This document shows, in pieces, positions 1-6,423 of a stretch of DNA of 6,423 nt. The notes under the pieces were generated by a model. That model saw only the letters and a list, made by a program, of their open reading frames with translations, was not told where the DNA came from and searched no databases. This DNA comes from Pseudomonadota bacterium (GTDB taxonomy: Bacteria; Pseudomonadota; Alphaproteobacteria; Acetobacterales; Acetobacteraceae). The first letter of the stretch is position 1. Each line of letters starts with the position of its first letter. The stretch spans positions 1-6,423 of the forward strand of contig JAJZVE010000273.1 in NCBI GenBank assembly GCA_021845835.1, in the 5' to 3' direction. The translations under genes and the position numbers were made by a program.

Positions 1-707
1 CCGCGACGCGGGCCGTCGCGGTCGCGGCTGAGCGTCCGCCCGCCTGGGCCGGCGCCGCGCCGGACTGGCGCCCGGCGCCGCCGCCGCCCGAACAGATGCC
101 GCCGCTGCCGCTCGCGCCCAGCCGGCCGGAGGATGCCGCGCTCGGCAGCGTGCCCGGCGCCGATTCGCCGCTCGCGGCACGCGATGCCACCGGGGCACGG
201 TTCCGGCGCGGCCGGCTGGTGCATGCGCTGCTGCAGCATCTGCCAGCGTTGCCGGAGGCGGCGCGGGACGCGGCGGCGCAGCGTTTCCTGGCGCGGCCGG
301 GCCATGCGCTCGGCGCCGGCGATGCGGCGGCGATCACCGCCGACGTGCTGGCGGTGCTGGCGCACCCGCTGCTGGCGCCGCTGTTCGGCCCGGCCGGCCG
401 CGCCGAGGTGCCGCTCACCGGCCTGATCGCGGGGCGCGTGGTGGGGGGCGTGGTGGACCGGCTGGCGGTGCTGCCCGACCGGGTGCTGATCGCCGACTAC
501 AAGACCAGCCGCACCCCGCCCGCCGCGCCGGCGGACGTGCCGGTGCTCTATCTGCGCCAGATGGCGGCCTATCGCGCCGTGCTGCAGGCAATCCATCCGG
601 AGCGGGACATCCTGTGCGCCCTGGTCTGGACCACCGGCGCCGCGGTCATGCCGCTCGCTCCGGCGCTGCTGGACCGGCATGCCCCCGGTGCGGAGCCGCC
701 GGCTTGA
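1..707 (+). CDS. addA: Double-strand break repair helicase-nuclease AddA, C-terminal part (5' truncated by window edge)
   Basis: The reading frame is open from the left edge (first full codon at nt 3) to the TGA at 705-707, so this is the end of a gene that starts outside the window. AddA is the helicase/nuclease subunit of the AddAB complex, which resects double-strand breaks for RecA loading; the part seen is the RecB-like nuclease domain. Visible marks, counting the codon at nt 3 as residue 1: an [14 protein letters not shown] segment (about 68-81) with the conserved His, AEVPLTG (about 134-140), GVVDRL with Asp152, the catalytic ADYKTS core with Asp165 and Lys167, and RQMAAY with Gln186 and Tyr190. 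It ends in the family-typical ALVWTTG...LLD tail. All expected nuclease residues are present. The upstream Pro/Ala-rich stretch is the usual linker between helicase and nuclease. trxA follows 55 nt later, the common alphaproteobacterial order. The ATG at 96 is internal, not the start. Confidence 0.93.
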   Translation, partial: ATRAVAVAAERPPAWAGAAPDWRPAPPPPEQMPPLPLAPSRPEDAALGSVPGADSPLAARDATGARFRRGRLVHALLQHLPALPEAARDAAAQRFLARPGHALGAGDAAAITADVLAVLAHPLLAPLFGPAGRAEVPLTGLIAGRVVGGVVDRLAVLPDRVLIADYKTSRTPPAAPADVPVLYLRQMAAYRAVLQAIHPERDILCALVWTTGAAVMPLAPALLDRHAPGAEPPA

Positions 708-747
708 TCGCGTGCCGCCCGCGCCCCACCTCCGCCCGCAACGTCAC

Positions 748-754
748 GGAAGGA
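748..754 (+). promoter_or_regulatory. Ribosome binding site of trxA
   Basis: GGAAGGA, 8 nt before the ATG at 763. It decides the trxA start over the longer open frame beginning at 679. Confidence 0.75.
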
Positions 755-762
755 CGACGACG

Positions 763-1089
763 ATGAGTGCCAATACCAAGCCCGTCACCGATGCCAGTTT
801 CGCCACCGACGTGCTCGGCGCGCCGGGGACGGTGCTGGTGGATTTCTGGGCCGAATGGTGCGGCCCGTGCCGCGCCATCGCCCCGGCGCTGGAGGAGATC
901 GGCGCCGAGTTCGCCGGCAAGCTCACCATCGCCAAGGTGAACGTGGACGAGAACCCACGCACGCCGAACGACTACAACGTGCGCGGCATCCCGACGCTGG
1001 TGCTGTTCAGGGACGGCAAGCTGGTCGCGACCAAGGTCGGCGCCGCGCCCAAGAGCGTGCTGCGCGACTGGATCGCCGCGGCGATCTAG
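763..1089 (+). CDS. trxA: Thioredoxin 1
   Basis: A 108-residue single-domain thioredoxin, the usual length for the family. It reduces protein disulfides in the cytoplasm and is recycled by thioredoxin reductase using NADPH. The active site W32-C33-G34-P35-C36 is intact. Also present are the buried Asp27, Lys58, the cis-proline loop GIPT (Pro77) and the Gly93 region, so the protein should be fully active. There is no signal peptide. The ATG at 763 is chosen because GGAAGGA lies 8 nt upstream (748-754) and the protein then begins [10 protein letters not shown], the standard thioredoxin N-terminus. The frame stays open back to an ATG at 679, but that would overlap addA and add 28 unrelated residues. 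The gene lies 55 nt after addA and may be cotranscribed with it. It converges on leuA across a palindromic junction. Confidence 0.97.
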   Translation: MSANTKPVTDASFATDVLGAPGTVLVDFWAEWCGPCRAIAPALEEIGAEFAGKLTIAKVNVDENPRTPNDYNVRGIPTLVLFRDGKLVATKVGAAPKSVLRDWIAAAI

Positions 1090-1093
1090 GGCT

Positions 1094-1148
1094 CTCACCC
1101 AGGCCCTCTCCCGCAAGCGGGAGAGGGTGGCGCGCAGCGCCGGGTGAG
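1094..1148. repeat. Nested palindrome between trxA and leuA; likely dispersed repeat and possible bidirectional terminator
   Basis: Two inverted repeats are nested here. The inner one is perfect: CCCTCTCCCGC (1104-1114) and GCGGGAGAGGG (1117-1127) with AA between them. The outer one is CTCACCC (1094-1100) with GGGTGAG (1142-1148). The element begins 4 nt after the trxA stop and ends 2 nt before the leuA stop, so it fills the convergent junction. A hairpin this strong could end transcription from both sides, but neither strand has a T-tract after it. From general knowledge, CTCACCC...CCCTCTCCC motifs of this kind occur as dispersed palindromic repeats in many high-GC proteobacteria; copy number cannot be judged from one window. 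Confidence 0.7.
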
Positions 1149-1150
1149 GG

Positions 1151-2737
<1,587 letters not shown>

Positions 2738-2853
2738 GTCGGGGCGGCCTTTGCGGAGTGATCGACTGTTACCACGAACACCGGTTCCGGCGCGACGGCG
2801 CGCGGGGCCCGGGCGACCCCCCTGAGCGGCGGCGGCGCGTCAGGCGCGCGGCG
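2738..2853 (-). promoter_or_regulatory. Candidate attenuator/5' leader RNA of leuA
   Basis: This 116-nt untranslated stretch lies between the stop of the leucine-rich leader ORF and the leuA start. It is GC-rich and can form competing pairings, given here in plus-strand positions. CCCCTG at 2819-2824 can pair with CAGGGG at 2861-2866, which lies inside the last leader codons. CCTGA at 2821-2825 can instead pair with TCAGG at 2840-2844. The C-run at 2817-2822 can instead pair with GGGG at 2804-2807. Nearer to leuA is GCGCG/CGCGC (2790-2794 with 2799-2803). The shared segment means the first three cannot form together, as attenuation requires. No U-tract follows any stem, so termination may be Rho-dependent or control may act on translation. 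Stems are short and were found by eye; no folding was calculated. Confidence 0.5.
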
Positions 2854-2961
2854 CTACGCCCAGGGGCGGGTAAGTCGAAGGAGCAGGCCGAGCGGCAGGC
2901 ACACCGACGCGCCCGCATGGGCGGAGGCGATCAGCGGCGATCGGGGCGCGCCGGAGGACAT
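2854..2961 (-). CDS. leuL: Leucine-rich leader peptide upstream of leuA (leuL-type attenuator peptide)
   Basis: A 35-codon ORF on the leuA strand, ATG at 2961-2959 and TAG at 2856-2854, ending 116 nt before leuA. Its C-terminal part reads CLPLGLLLRLTRPWA: six of the nine codons for residues 22-30 are leucine, with a seventh Leu at residue 10. Two of the clustered codons are CTT (residues 28 and 30), which appears sparsely used in this GC-rich sequence, so a ribosome short of leucyl-tRNA would be expected to stall here. TGGAG lies just upstream of the ATG. Position, size, end-loaded Leu codons and competing downstream pairings match known leader peptides of amino-acid operons, whose translation rather than product matters. 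The frame stays open far upstream, antisense to dctP, which is a GC artefact; the ribosome binding site and Leu cluster set the start. The symbol is assigned by role, not by sequence match. Confidence 0.75.
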   Translation of the reverse strand: MSSGAPRSPLIASAHAGASVCLPLGLLLRLTRPWA

Positions 2962-2965
2962 GGAT

Positions 2966-2970
2966 CTCCA
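2966..2970 (-). promoter_or_regulatory. Ribosome binding site of the leucine leader ORF
   Basis: TGGAG on the minus strand, 4 nt before the ATG at 2961. The spacing is a little short, but it is the only Shine-Dalgarno-like match close to this start, and it picks the 35-codon leader out of a much longer open frame. Confidence 0.55.
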
Positions 2971-3077
2971 GTAGCGCGCCGGGCGCCGGCGTGCAAGCGG
3001 CGCGGTGGACGCGCGGTGGCCCACTCGACGGCCCACCGCCGGCACGATACAAGCGCATACGGGGAAATGGGGCGCCG

Positions 3078-3096
3078 GCCGGACACGATGTCCGGC
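3078..3096. promoter_or_regulatory. 19-bp palindrome ahead of dctP, candidate operator
   Basis: GCCGGACACGATGTCCGGC: perfect 8-bp arms around a CGA centre, ending 30 bp before the dctP start codon. The size and position suit an operator for a dimeric repressor controlling the TRAP operon; TRAP operons are often under such local regulators (family knowledge). No regulator gene is in the window. It could instead be an mRNA hairpin in the dctP 5' leader. In GC-rich DNA a palindrome of this length is unusual but not impossible by chance. Confidence 0.4.
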
Positions 3097-3114
3097 ACGC
3101 GACCGCAGCAGTCC

Positions 3115-3121
3115 GGGAGAG
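3115..3121 (+). promoter_or_regulatory. Ribosome binding site of dctP
   Basis: GGGAGAG, 5 nt before the ATG at 3127. It fixes the dctP start directly ahead of the signal peptide, although the frame stays open upstream to 2758. Confidence 0.75.
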
Positions 3122-3126
3122 AAACA

Positions 3127-4131
3127 ATGGCACGTGCCGCAGCCTGGCTGGCATTGGCGAGCGCACTCGGGGCGGCGCTCGGCCTGTCCGCCACACCGGC
3201 GCCGGCCGGCGAGGCGCGGCATTTCACATTCGGCTACGACCAGCCGCATACCACCGGCTACGGCGTCGTCGGCGACATCTTCAACGACACGCTCTCCCGC
3301 CTCAGCGGCGGCACCATGGCGATCGACCAGTTCCCCGGCGCGCAGCTCGGCCAGGAGCCGCAGATGCTGCAGAAGATCCGCACCGGCGACATCGACTTCA
3401 TCATCGCTTCCACCGCCAATTCGGCAACCGTGGCGCCGGAGTCGGGCGTGATGTCGATTCACTACCTGTTTCGTTCGGAAGCGGGCCTGGTGCGCGCCCT
3501 CGCCGACCCGAAGGTGACCGCCGCCGTGCGCGCGATGTTCGACGCCAACGTCAAGGGTGCGCATGTGCTGTCGCTGTGCACGCTCGGCCTGCGCAACCTC
3601 TATGGCCGCAAGGAAATTCACACGGTTGCCGACATGGTTGGCCTGAAGGTGCGCGTGCAGGCGACGCCGACCGAGGACACGATGTTCCCCGCCTACGGCG
3701 CGCAGGTCGTGCACATGCCGTTCGGCAGCGTCTATACCTCGCTGCAGACCGGGGTGATGGACGCCGCCGAGAACGGCATCGACGTCTATCTCGCCAACAA
3801 GCATTACGAGGTGGCGCCGGTCATGTCGCTCAGCGAGCACGAAGCCAACAACTGCGTCATCTGGGTGAGCGACCGGCTGTGGCTGAGCCTGACGCCGCAG
3901 CAGCAGGGCTGGGTGCAGGCGGCGGCGGACGAGGTGGCGGCGCGGCAGCCGCAACTGGCGGTCGATCTCGATCACCAGGCGGCCGCCAAACTGCGCAAGA
4001 TCGGCGTGCGCTTCGTCGATGTGGACAAGTCCGGCTTCATCAAGGTCGCCGAGCCGCTGCAGGACAAGATCGCCGCCGGACTCGGCCCGCATGCCGTGGA
4101 GATCCTGCACCTGGTACGCGCCGACCAGTAG
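3127..4131 (+). CDS. dctP: TRAP transporter substrate-binding protein, DctP family
   Basis: 334 residues, the usual size for the periplasmic receptor of a tripartite TRAP transporter. It captures an organic-acid ligand and hands it to the DctQM membrane part. The N-terminus is a Sec-type signal peptide (MARAAAWLALASALGAALGL, then a Thr/Pro/Ala stretch), probably cut near residues 25-28. The mature protein begins with the first beta strand, RHFTFGYDQP. Family marks are FPGAQLGQEPQMLQKIRTGDIDF (split here between domain I elements, about 69-91), the strand with the conserved ligand-binding arginine in KVRVQ (Arg176), and SVYTSLQTGVMDAAENG (201-217). The SLSEHEANN segment (234-242) lines the second lobe's start. 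The carboxylate-binding Arg argues for an acidic ligand, but dicarboxylate, 2-oxo acid and sugar acid cannot be told apart. First gene of a three-gene operon; dctQ begins 21 nt later. Confidence 0.94.
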   Translation: MARAAAWLALASALGAALGLSATPAPAGEARHFTFGYDQPHTTGYGVVGDIFNDTLSRLSGGTMAIDQFPGAQLGQEPQMLQKIRTGDIDFIIASTANSATVAPESGVMSIHYLFRSEAGLVRALADPKVTAAVRAMFDANVKGAHVLSLCTLGLRNLYGRKEIHTVADMVGLKVRVQATPTEDTMFPAYGAQVVHMPFGSVYTSLQTGVMDAAENGIDVYLANKHYEVAPVMSLSEHEANNCVIWVSDRLWLSLTPQQQGWVQAAADEVAARQPQLAVDLDHQAAAKLRKIGVRFVDVDKSGFIKVAEPLQDKIAAGLGPHAVEILHLVRADQ

Positions 4132-4152
4132 GCCGGCGCACGGGGCAGGGCC

Positions 4153-4671
4153 GTGGCCTGCGGATTCGTGTCGGACGCCGACCGGCACCTGAAATGGCCC
4201 GCGCTCGATGCGCTGGAACAGGCGCTGATGCTGCTGTGCGGCGTCTGCCTCGCCGGCGTCTGCGGCTTCGTGCTGCTCGACATCGTCACGCGCGAGATCG
4301 GCCATCCGCTGCTGTGGCTGCAGGAGGCGACGTCGCTTTCCTTCACCTATGGCATCTTCATCGGCACCGCCGTCGCGACGCGCCGCAACGACCACCTCTA
4401 TCTGGCCGCGATGACCGAGGCGATGCACGGCCGCACGCGCCAGTTTTTCGAGGTATTCAACCGCGTTGTGGTCGGCGCCGTCGGCATCGCGATGGCGGTG
4501 TGGGGCATCGCCAACGTCATCACCGGCCTGGGCAACCTGCGCATGCCCTCGATGCTGCCGCTGTCCTGGTGGTATGCGGCGATTCCGTTGAGCGGCGCGC
4601 TGGTGTTCGTGTTCAGCGTCGAGCAGATCGTGCAGGGGCTGCGGCACGGCTTCGGCGCCGGGACCGGCTGA
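4153..4671 (+). CDS. dctQ: TRAP transporter small permease, DctQ family
   Basis: 172 residues with four predicted membrane helices (about 22-45, 56-76, 101-125 and 137-158), the standard DctQ layout. It pairs with DctM in the inner membrane and helps dock the periplasmic receptor. Family signatures are visible: TREIGHPLLWLQEATSLSF (46-64) with the conserved Trp and Glu58, then GTAVATRRNDHL (71-82) with the Arg pair and His81, and the SWWYAAIPLSG segment (138-148) opening the last helix. The start is GTG at 4153. The first in-frame ATG (residue 26) would remove half of helix 1, so it is unlikely. A GGGG at 4142-4145 lies 7 nt before the GTG, with AGGG nearer still. It follows dctP by 21 nt and precedes dctM by 5 nt, so the three genes are surely one transcript. 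The exact start is the least certain point. Confidence 0.9.
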   Translation: MACGFVSDADRHLKWPALDALEQALMLLCGVCLAGVCGFVLLDIVTREIGHPLLWLQEATSLSFTYGIFIGTAVATRRNDHLYLAAMTEAMHGRTRQFFEVFNRVVVGAVGIAMAVWGIANVITGLGNLRMPSMLPLSWWYAAIPLSGALVFVFSVEQIVQGLRHGFGAGTG

Positions 4672-4676
4672 GCGCG

Positions 4677-6014
4677 ATGCCGAGCAGCGTCGTCCTGCTG
4701 ATCATCACAGGCACGTTCCTGGCACTCGGCTATCTCGGCGTGCCGGTGGCGTTCGCGCTGATCGCCGGGTCGCTGCTCGGCACGCTGCTGACGCAAGTGA
4801 CGCTGCAATCCATCATCGGCCAGTTGTTCAACGGCATCGACAACGAGGCGCTGGCGGCGATCCCGTTCTTCCTGCTGGTCGGCGAGCTGATGACCTCGGC
4901 CAATCTCGTGCAGCGCATCGCAGCCCTGTCGCAGGCACTGGTCGGCCATGTCCGGGGCGGACTGGCGCAGGTCACCACGGTGTTCGCGATCTTCTTCTCC
5001 GGCATTTCCGGTTCCACATCGGCCGATGTCGCGGTGCTTTCGCGCACGATGAGCGGGCCGATGGCGGACGAAGGCTATAAGCCCGAATTCACCGCCGCCC
5101 TGATCGCCGCCGCGTCCACCATTGCCGCACTGGTGCCGCCGAGCATCATGGCGGTGGTGTACGGTGCGATCGGCAACGTCTCGATCGCCGGGCTGTTCCT
5201 CGGCGGCATCGTGCCGGGGCTGATGATCGGGATCGGGCTGATGATCTACTGCTATTTCTTCGGCCCACGCGGCTTCGTGCGCCCGCGCGCGACGTTCCGT
5301 ACGCTGCGCCGTGCCGGCGGCGCGGCGGCGCTGCCGATGCTGATCCCGGCAATCCTGCTCGGCGGCATCGTCTCCGGTGCGTTCACGCCGACCGAGGCGG
5401 GCGTCGTCGCCATCGTCTATATCCTGCTGGTCGTCATGCCGGTGCACAATGCGCGGCATCTGCGGCAGGTGCCGCGGGATTTTGTGCAGGCCGGGCTGAT
5501 CTACGCGCTGCCGATGATCACCATCGCCGGCGCCTCCGCGTTCGGCTGGCTGCTGGCCTATTTGCGCGGGCCGATCGTGGTGGCCGGCTGGATCACCGGA
5601 CTGGGCGGCACCGATCCGGTGCGCATCATGTTCCTGCTGGTGCTGGTGTTCACCATCGTCGGCGACTTCATCGAGCCGGTGCCGGCGATCATCATCTTCA
5701 TGCCGGTGGTGAACGCGCTGAGCGACGGCGCCAACATCAACGGCGTGCACATGGGCGTGGTGCTGATCGTGACGCTGGCGTTCGGCCTGATCACGCCGCC
5801 CTATGGGCTGGCGCTGCTGATGGCATCGAAATTCGTCGGCACGCGCTTTTCGTCCGCGCTGCGGGCGTCGCTGCCGATCTATCTGGTGTTCTTCGTCACC
5901 ATCGCGGCGACGATCTTCTTCCCGTCCGTGGTGCTGTTTCTGCCGAAGCTGCTGTTCCCGGAATCGGTCGGCTGTTTCCGCGCGCCCGGCGGGACCGGCT
6001 ATATCTGCCCGTGA
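4677..6014 (+). CDS. dctM: TRAP transporter large permease, DctM family
   Basis: 445 residues, typical of DctM. This is the ion-coupled carrier subunit in the inner membrane, which imports the ligand delivered by DctP using a sodium or proton gradient. The protein is almost entirely hydrophobic helices with the family's two related halves. Seen in order: AIPFFLLVGELM (61-72), SGISGSTSADVAV (108-120), the hairpin-loop motif ALVPPSIMAVVYG (151-163), GAFTPTEAGVVA (234-245), GDFIEPVPAIIIFMPV (329-344) and LITPPYGLALLMAS (371-384). All match the elevator-type transporter core. The hydrophilic tail ends GGTGYICP. The ATG at 4677 starts right before the first helix, 5 nt after the dctQ stop, with no clear ribosome binding site of its own, which suggests translational coupling to dctQ. 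The same frame is open far upstream through dctP, a GC artefact. No break or missing motif is seen. Confidence 0.95.
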   Translation: MPSSVVLLIITGTFLALGYLGVPVAFALIAGSLLGTLLTQVTLQSIIGQLFNGIDNEALAAIPFFLLVGELMTSANLVQRIAALSQALVGHVRGGLAQVTTVFAIFFSGISGSTSADVAVLSRTMSGPMADEGYKPEFTAALIAAASTIAALVPPSIMAVVYGAIGNVSIAGLFLGGIVPGLMIGIGLMIYCYFFGPRGFVRPRATFRTLRRAGGAAALPMLIPAILLGGIVSGAFTPTEAGVVAIVYILLVVMPVHNARHLRQVPRDFVQAGLIYALPMITIAGASAFGWLLAYLRGPIVVAGWITGLGGTDPVRIMFLLVLVFTIVGDFIEPVPAIIIFMPVVNALSDGANINGVHMGVVLIVTLAFGLITPPYGLALLMASKFVGTRFSSALRASLPIYLVFFVTIAATIFFPSVVLFLPKLLFPESVGCFRAPGGTGYICP

Positions 6015-6088
6015 GGGCACAACGGCGCGATCACCCCTCTCTCCGCCTGCAGCCTGTTCGCCGTCATCGCATTCCGCCGCCGTCATTG

Positions 6089-6131
6089 GCCGGTGATGCT
6101 CATCGTATGCAACGCATCGTTGCGCACCGGC
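6089..6131. terminator. Nested hairpin after dctM, possible operon terminator
   Basis: An outer stem of GCCGGTG (6089-6095) with CACCGGC (6125-6131) encloses an inner stem of GCAACG (6109-6114) with CGTTGC (6118-6123, loop CAT). It starts about 75 bp after the dctM stop. No U-tract follows (CAAATCTCTC-like sequence instead), so a role as an intrinsic terminator is uncertain. It could also protect the 3' end of the operon mRNA. Confidence 0.35.
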
Positions 6132-6147
6132 AAATCTCTCCGCATGT

Positions 6148-6173
6148 GGCGGAATGCGCTTCGCTTTTCCGCC
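6148..6173. repeat. Palindromic repeat element (GGCGGAA...TTCCGCC)
   Basis: GGCGGAA (6148-6154) pairs with TTCCGCC (6167-6173), with an inner GCG-CTT-CGC helix (6156-6164). Very similar motifs around GCGCTTCGC flanked by GGCGGAAT and TTCCGCC are familiar as dispersed repeats in proteobacterial genomes (general knowledge, not checked here). Confidence 0.5.
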
Positions 6174-6221
6174 CTGCTCGCTACGCGCGACATCACGCGA
6201 ACCACAGTCGCAGGGGCTTCA

Positions 6222-6265
6222 GGCATCCAGCGACTGCGCCCCTGGATGCCCGCTTTCGCGGGCAT
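6222..6265. repeat. Palindromic repeat element with overlapping arms (GGCATCCAG / CTGGATGCC / GCGGGCAT)
   Basis: Two hairpins compete. GGCATCCAG (6222-6230) pairs with CTGGATGCC (6242-6250), while ATGCCCGC (6246-6253) pairs with GCGGGCAT (6258-6265) around a TTTC loop; both use 6246-6250. The CTGGATGCCCGC..GCGGGCATGACG core is a recurrent intergenic element in many proteobacteria. Read in reverse it gives the spurious start MPAKAGIQ that fills databases. AGTCGC/GCGACT (6206-6211 with 6230-6235) and CAGGGGC/GCCCCTG (6211-6217 with 6238-6244) add a further alternative fold to the left. Confidence 0.6.
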
Positions 6266-6423
6266 GACGTAGGAACCGCTTGATGCATGATGAAGAGTTT
6301 CCGGACAGACGCTCAGAGAATAGCCGGTGAGAGCGCTGCGGACGGTGCGCTTGCCTGCAACATCTGAATGACTCTGAGCACTGGCGCGACCGCCCGCAAG
6401 CGGAAGACGGCCGCGGTGTGGGG

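Larger units (their letters stand above)
2962..3126. other. Divergent intergenic region between the leuA leader and the dctP operon
   Basis: These 165 bp must hold promoters for two opposite transcription units. No strong -35/-10 pair is seen on either strand. Visible structure consists of an imperfect inverted repeat, GCGGTGG (3013-3019) with CCACCGC (3033-3039), flanked inside by further C/G pairing with one extra C, and the 19-bp palindrome at 3078-3096 listed separately. No coding region is supported here. Confidence 0.5.
6015..6423. other. Non-coding region downstream of the TRAP operon
   Basis: 409 bp without a gene I can support. Positions 6089-6131 form a nested hairpin, and 6148-6173 and 6222-6265 hold palindromic repeat elements (separate entries). 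The last 150 bp show no domain, conserved peptide or strong structure. Base composition becomes visibly less GC-biased here (for example 6280-6320) than in the coding part. Short open frames on both strands lack family features. Confidence 0.6.

Noticed and set aside
1..21. CCGCGAC/GTCGCGG inverted repeat at the left edge
   Set aside because: Lies inside the addA coding sequence and is readily explained by GC-rich Arg/Val/Ala codons.
679..762. 28-codon N-terminal extension of trxA from the ATG at 679
   Set aside because: It overlaps the end of addA, has no thioredoxin homology, and a good ribosome binding site precedes the ATG at 763.
3025..3051. TCGACG (3025-3030) and GATACA (3046-3051) as a dctP promoter
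   Set aside because: Only 4/6 and 3/6 matches to the sigma-70 consensus with a 15-nt spacer; too weak to list as a promoter.
2758..3126. Upstream extension of the dctP frame
   Set aside because: It would bury the signal peptide 123 residues inside the protein. The ribosome binding site at 3115-3121 supports the start at 3127.
2962..4647. Long minus-strand frame that ends in the leucine leader
   Set aside because: The part upstream of 2961 is antisense to dctP/dctQ with His/Ala/Arg-rich shadow composition. Only the last 35 codons have a start site and purpose.
2991..4676. Long upstream extension of the dctM frame through dctP and dctQ
   Set aside because: Arg-rich, low-complexity shadow translation over two recognised genes; real DctM homology begins at 4677.
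4398..6086. 562-codon open frame antisense to dctM
   Set aside because: Dominated by Arg, Asp, His and Gln, the expected complement of hydrophobic membrane-helix codons.
6083..6265. 60-codon minus-strand frame beginning MPAKAGIQ
   Set aside because: The beginning is the translation of a common palindromic intergenic repeat, a well-known false gene.
6011..6283. 90-codon plus-strand frame after dctM
   Set aside because: Runs through the hairpin and both repeat elements, has no recognisable domain, and overlaps the dctM stop.
6283..6330. 15-codon ORF preceded by AGGAA at 6271-6275
   Set aside because: Acceptable spacing, but too short and without amino-acid bias or a downstream gene in the window to suggest a leader peptide.

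Overview
The window comes from a high-GC proteobacterial chromosome, most likely an alphaproteobacterium of the Rhodospirillales/Acetobacterales type. The evidence is the very GC-rich codon usage, the alphaproteobacterial order addA then trxA, and the sequence character of AddA, LeuA and the TRAP proteins. This placement is inference from sequence character, not from a database match.

Layout: (1) Positions 1-1089 read forward. They hold the C-terminal nuclease part of the recombination helicase-nuclease AddA (cut by the left edge) and then thioredoxin TrxA. (2) A 61-bp convergent junction (1090-1150) is almost filled by a nested palindrome. (3) leuA, encoding 2-isopropylmalate synthase, runs in reverse from 2737 to 1151. 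(4) The 389 bp between leuA and the next gene carry, on the leuA strand, a 35-codon leucine-rich leader ORF (complement 2854-2961) with its own ribosome binding site, followed by a 116-nt spacer. This is a candidate leuL-type attenuator. On the other side lies a 19-bp palindrome, just ahead of the divergent operon. (5) A complete tripartite TRAP transporter operon (dctP-dctQ-dctM, 3127-6014) reads forward with gaps of only 21 and 5 nt. (6) The last 409 bp contain no gene I can support. They hold a nested hairpin and two palindromic elements that look like dispersed chromosomal repeats.

How it works together: addA and trxA are ordinary housekeeping genes (double-strand-break repair and disulfide reduction). 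leuA makes the first committed product of leucine synthesis, and the leader peptide suggests control by leucyl-tRNA supply. The TRAP operon should encode a sodium- or proton-driven uptake system for an organic acid; the substrate cannot be read from the sequence. No transposase, integrase, CRISPR array, tRNA or rRNA is seen. The most noteworthy item is the unannotated leucine leader peptide and its attenuator-like region, which lacks a U-tract terminator. I found no new multi-gene system.
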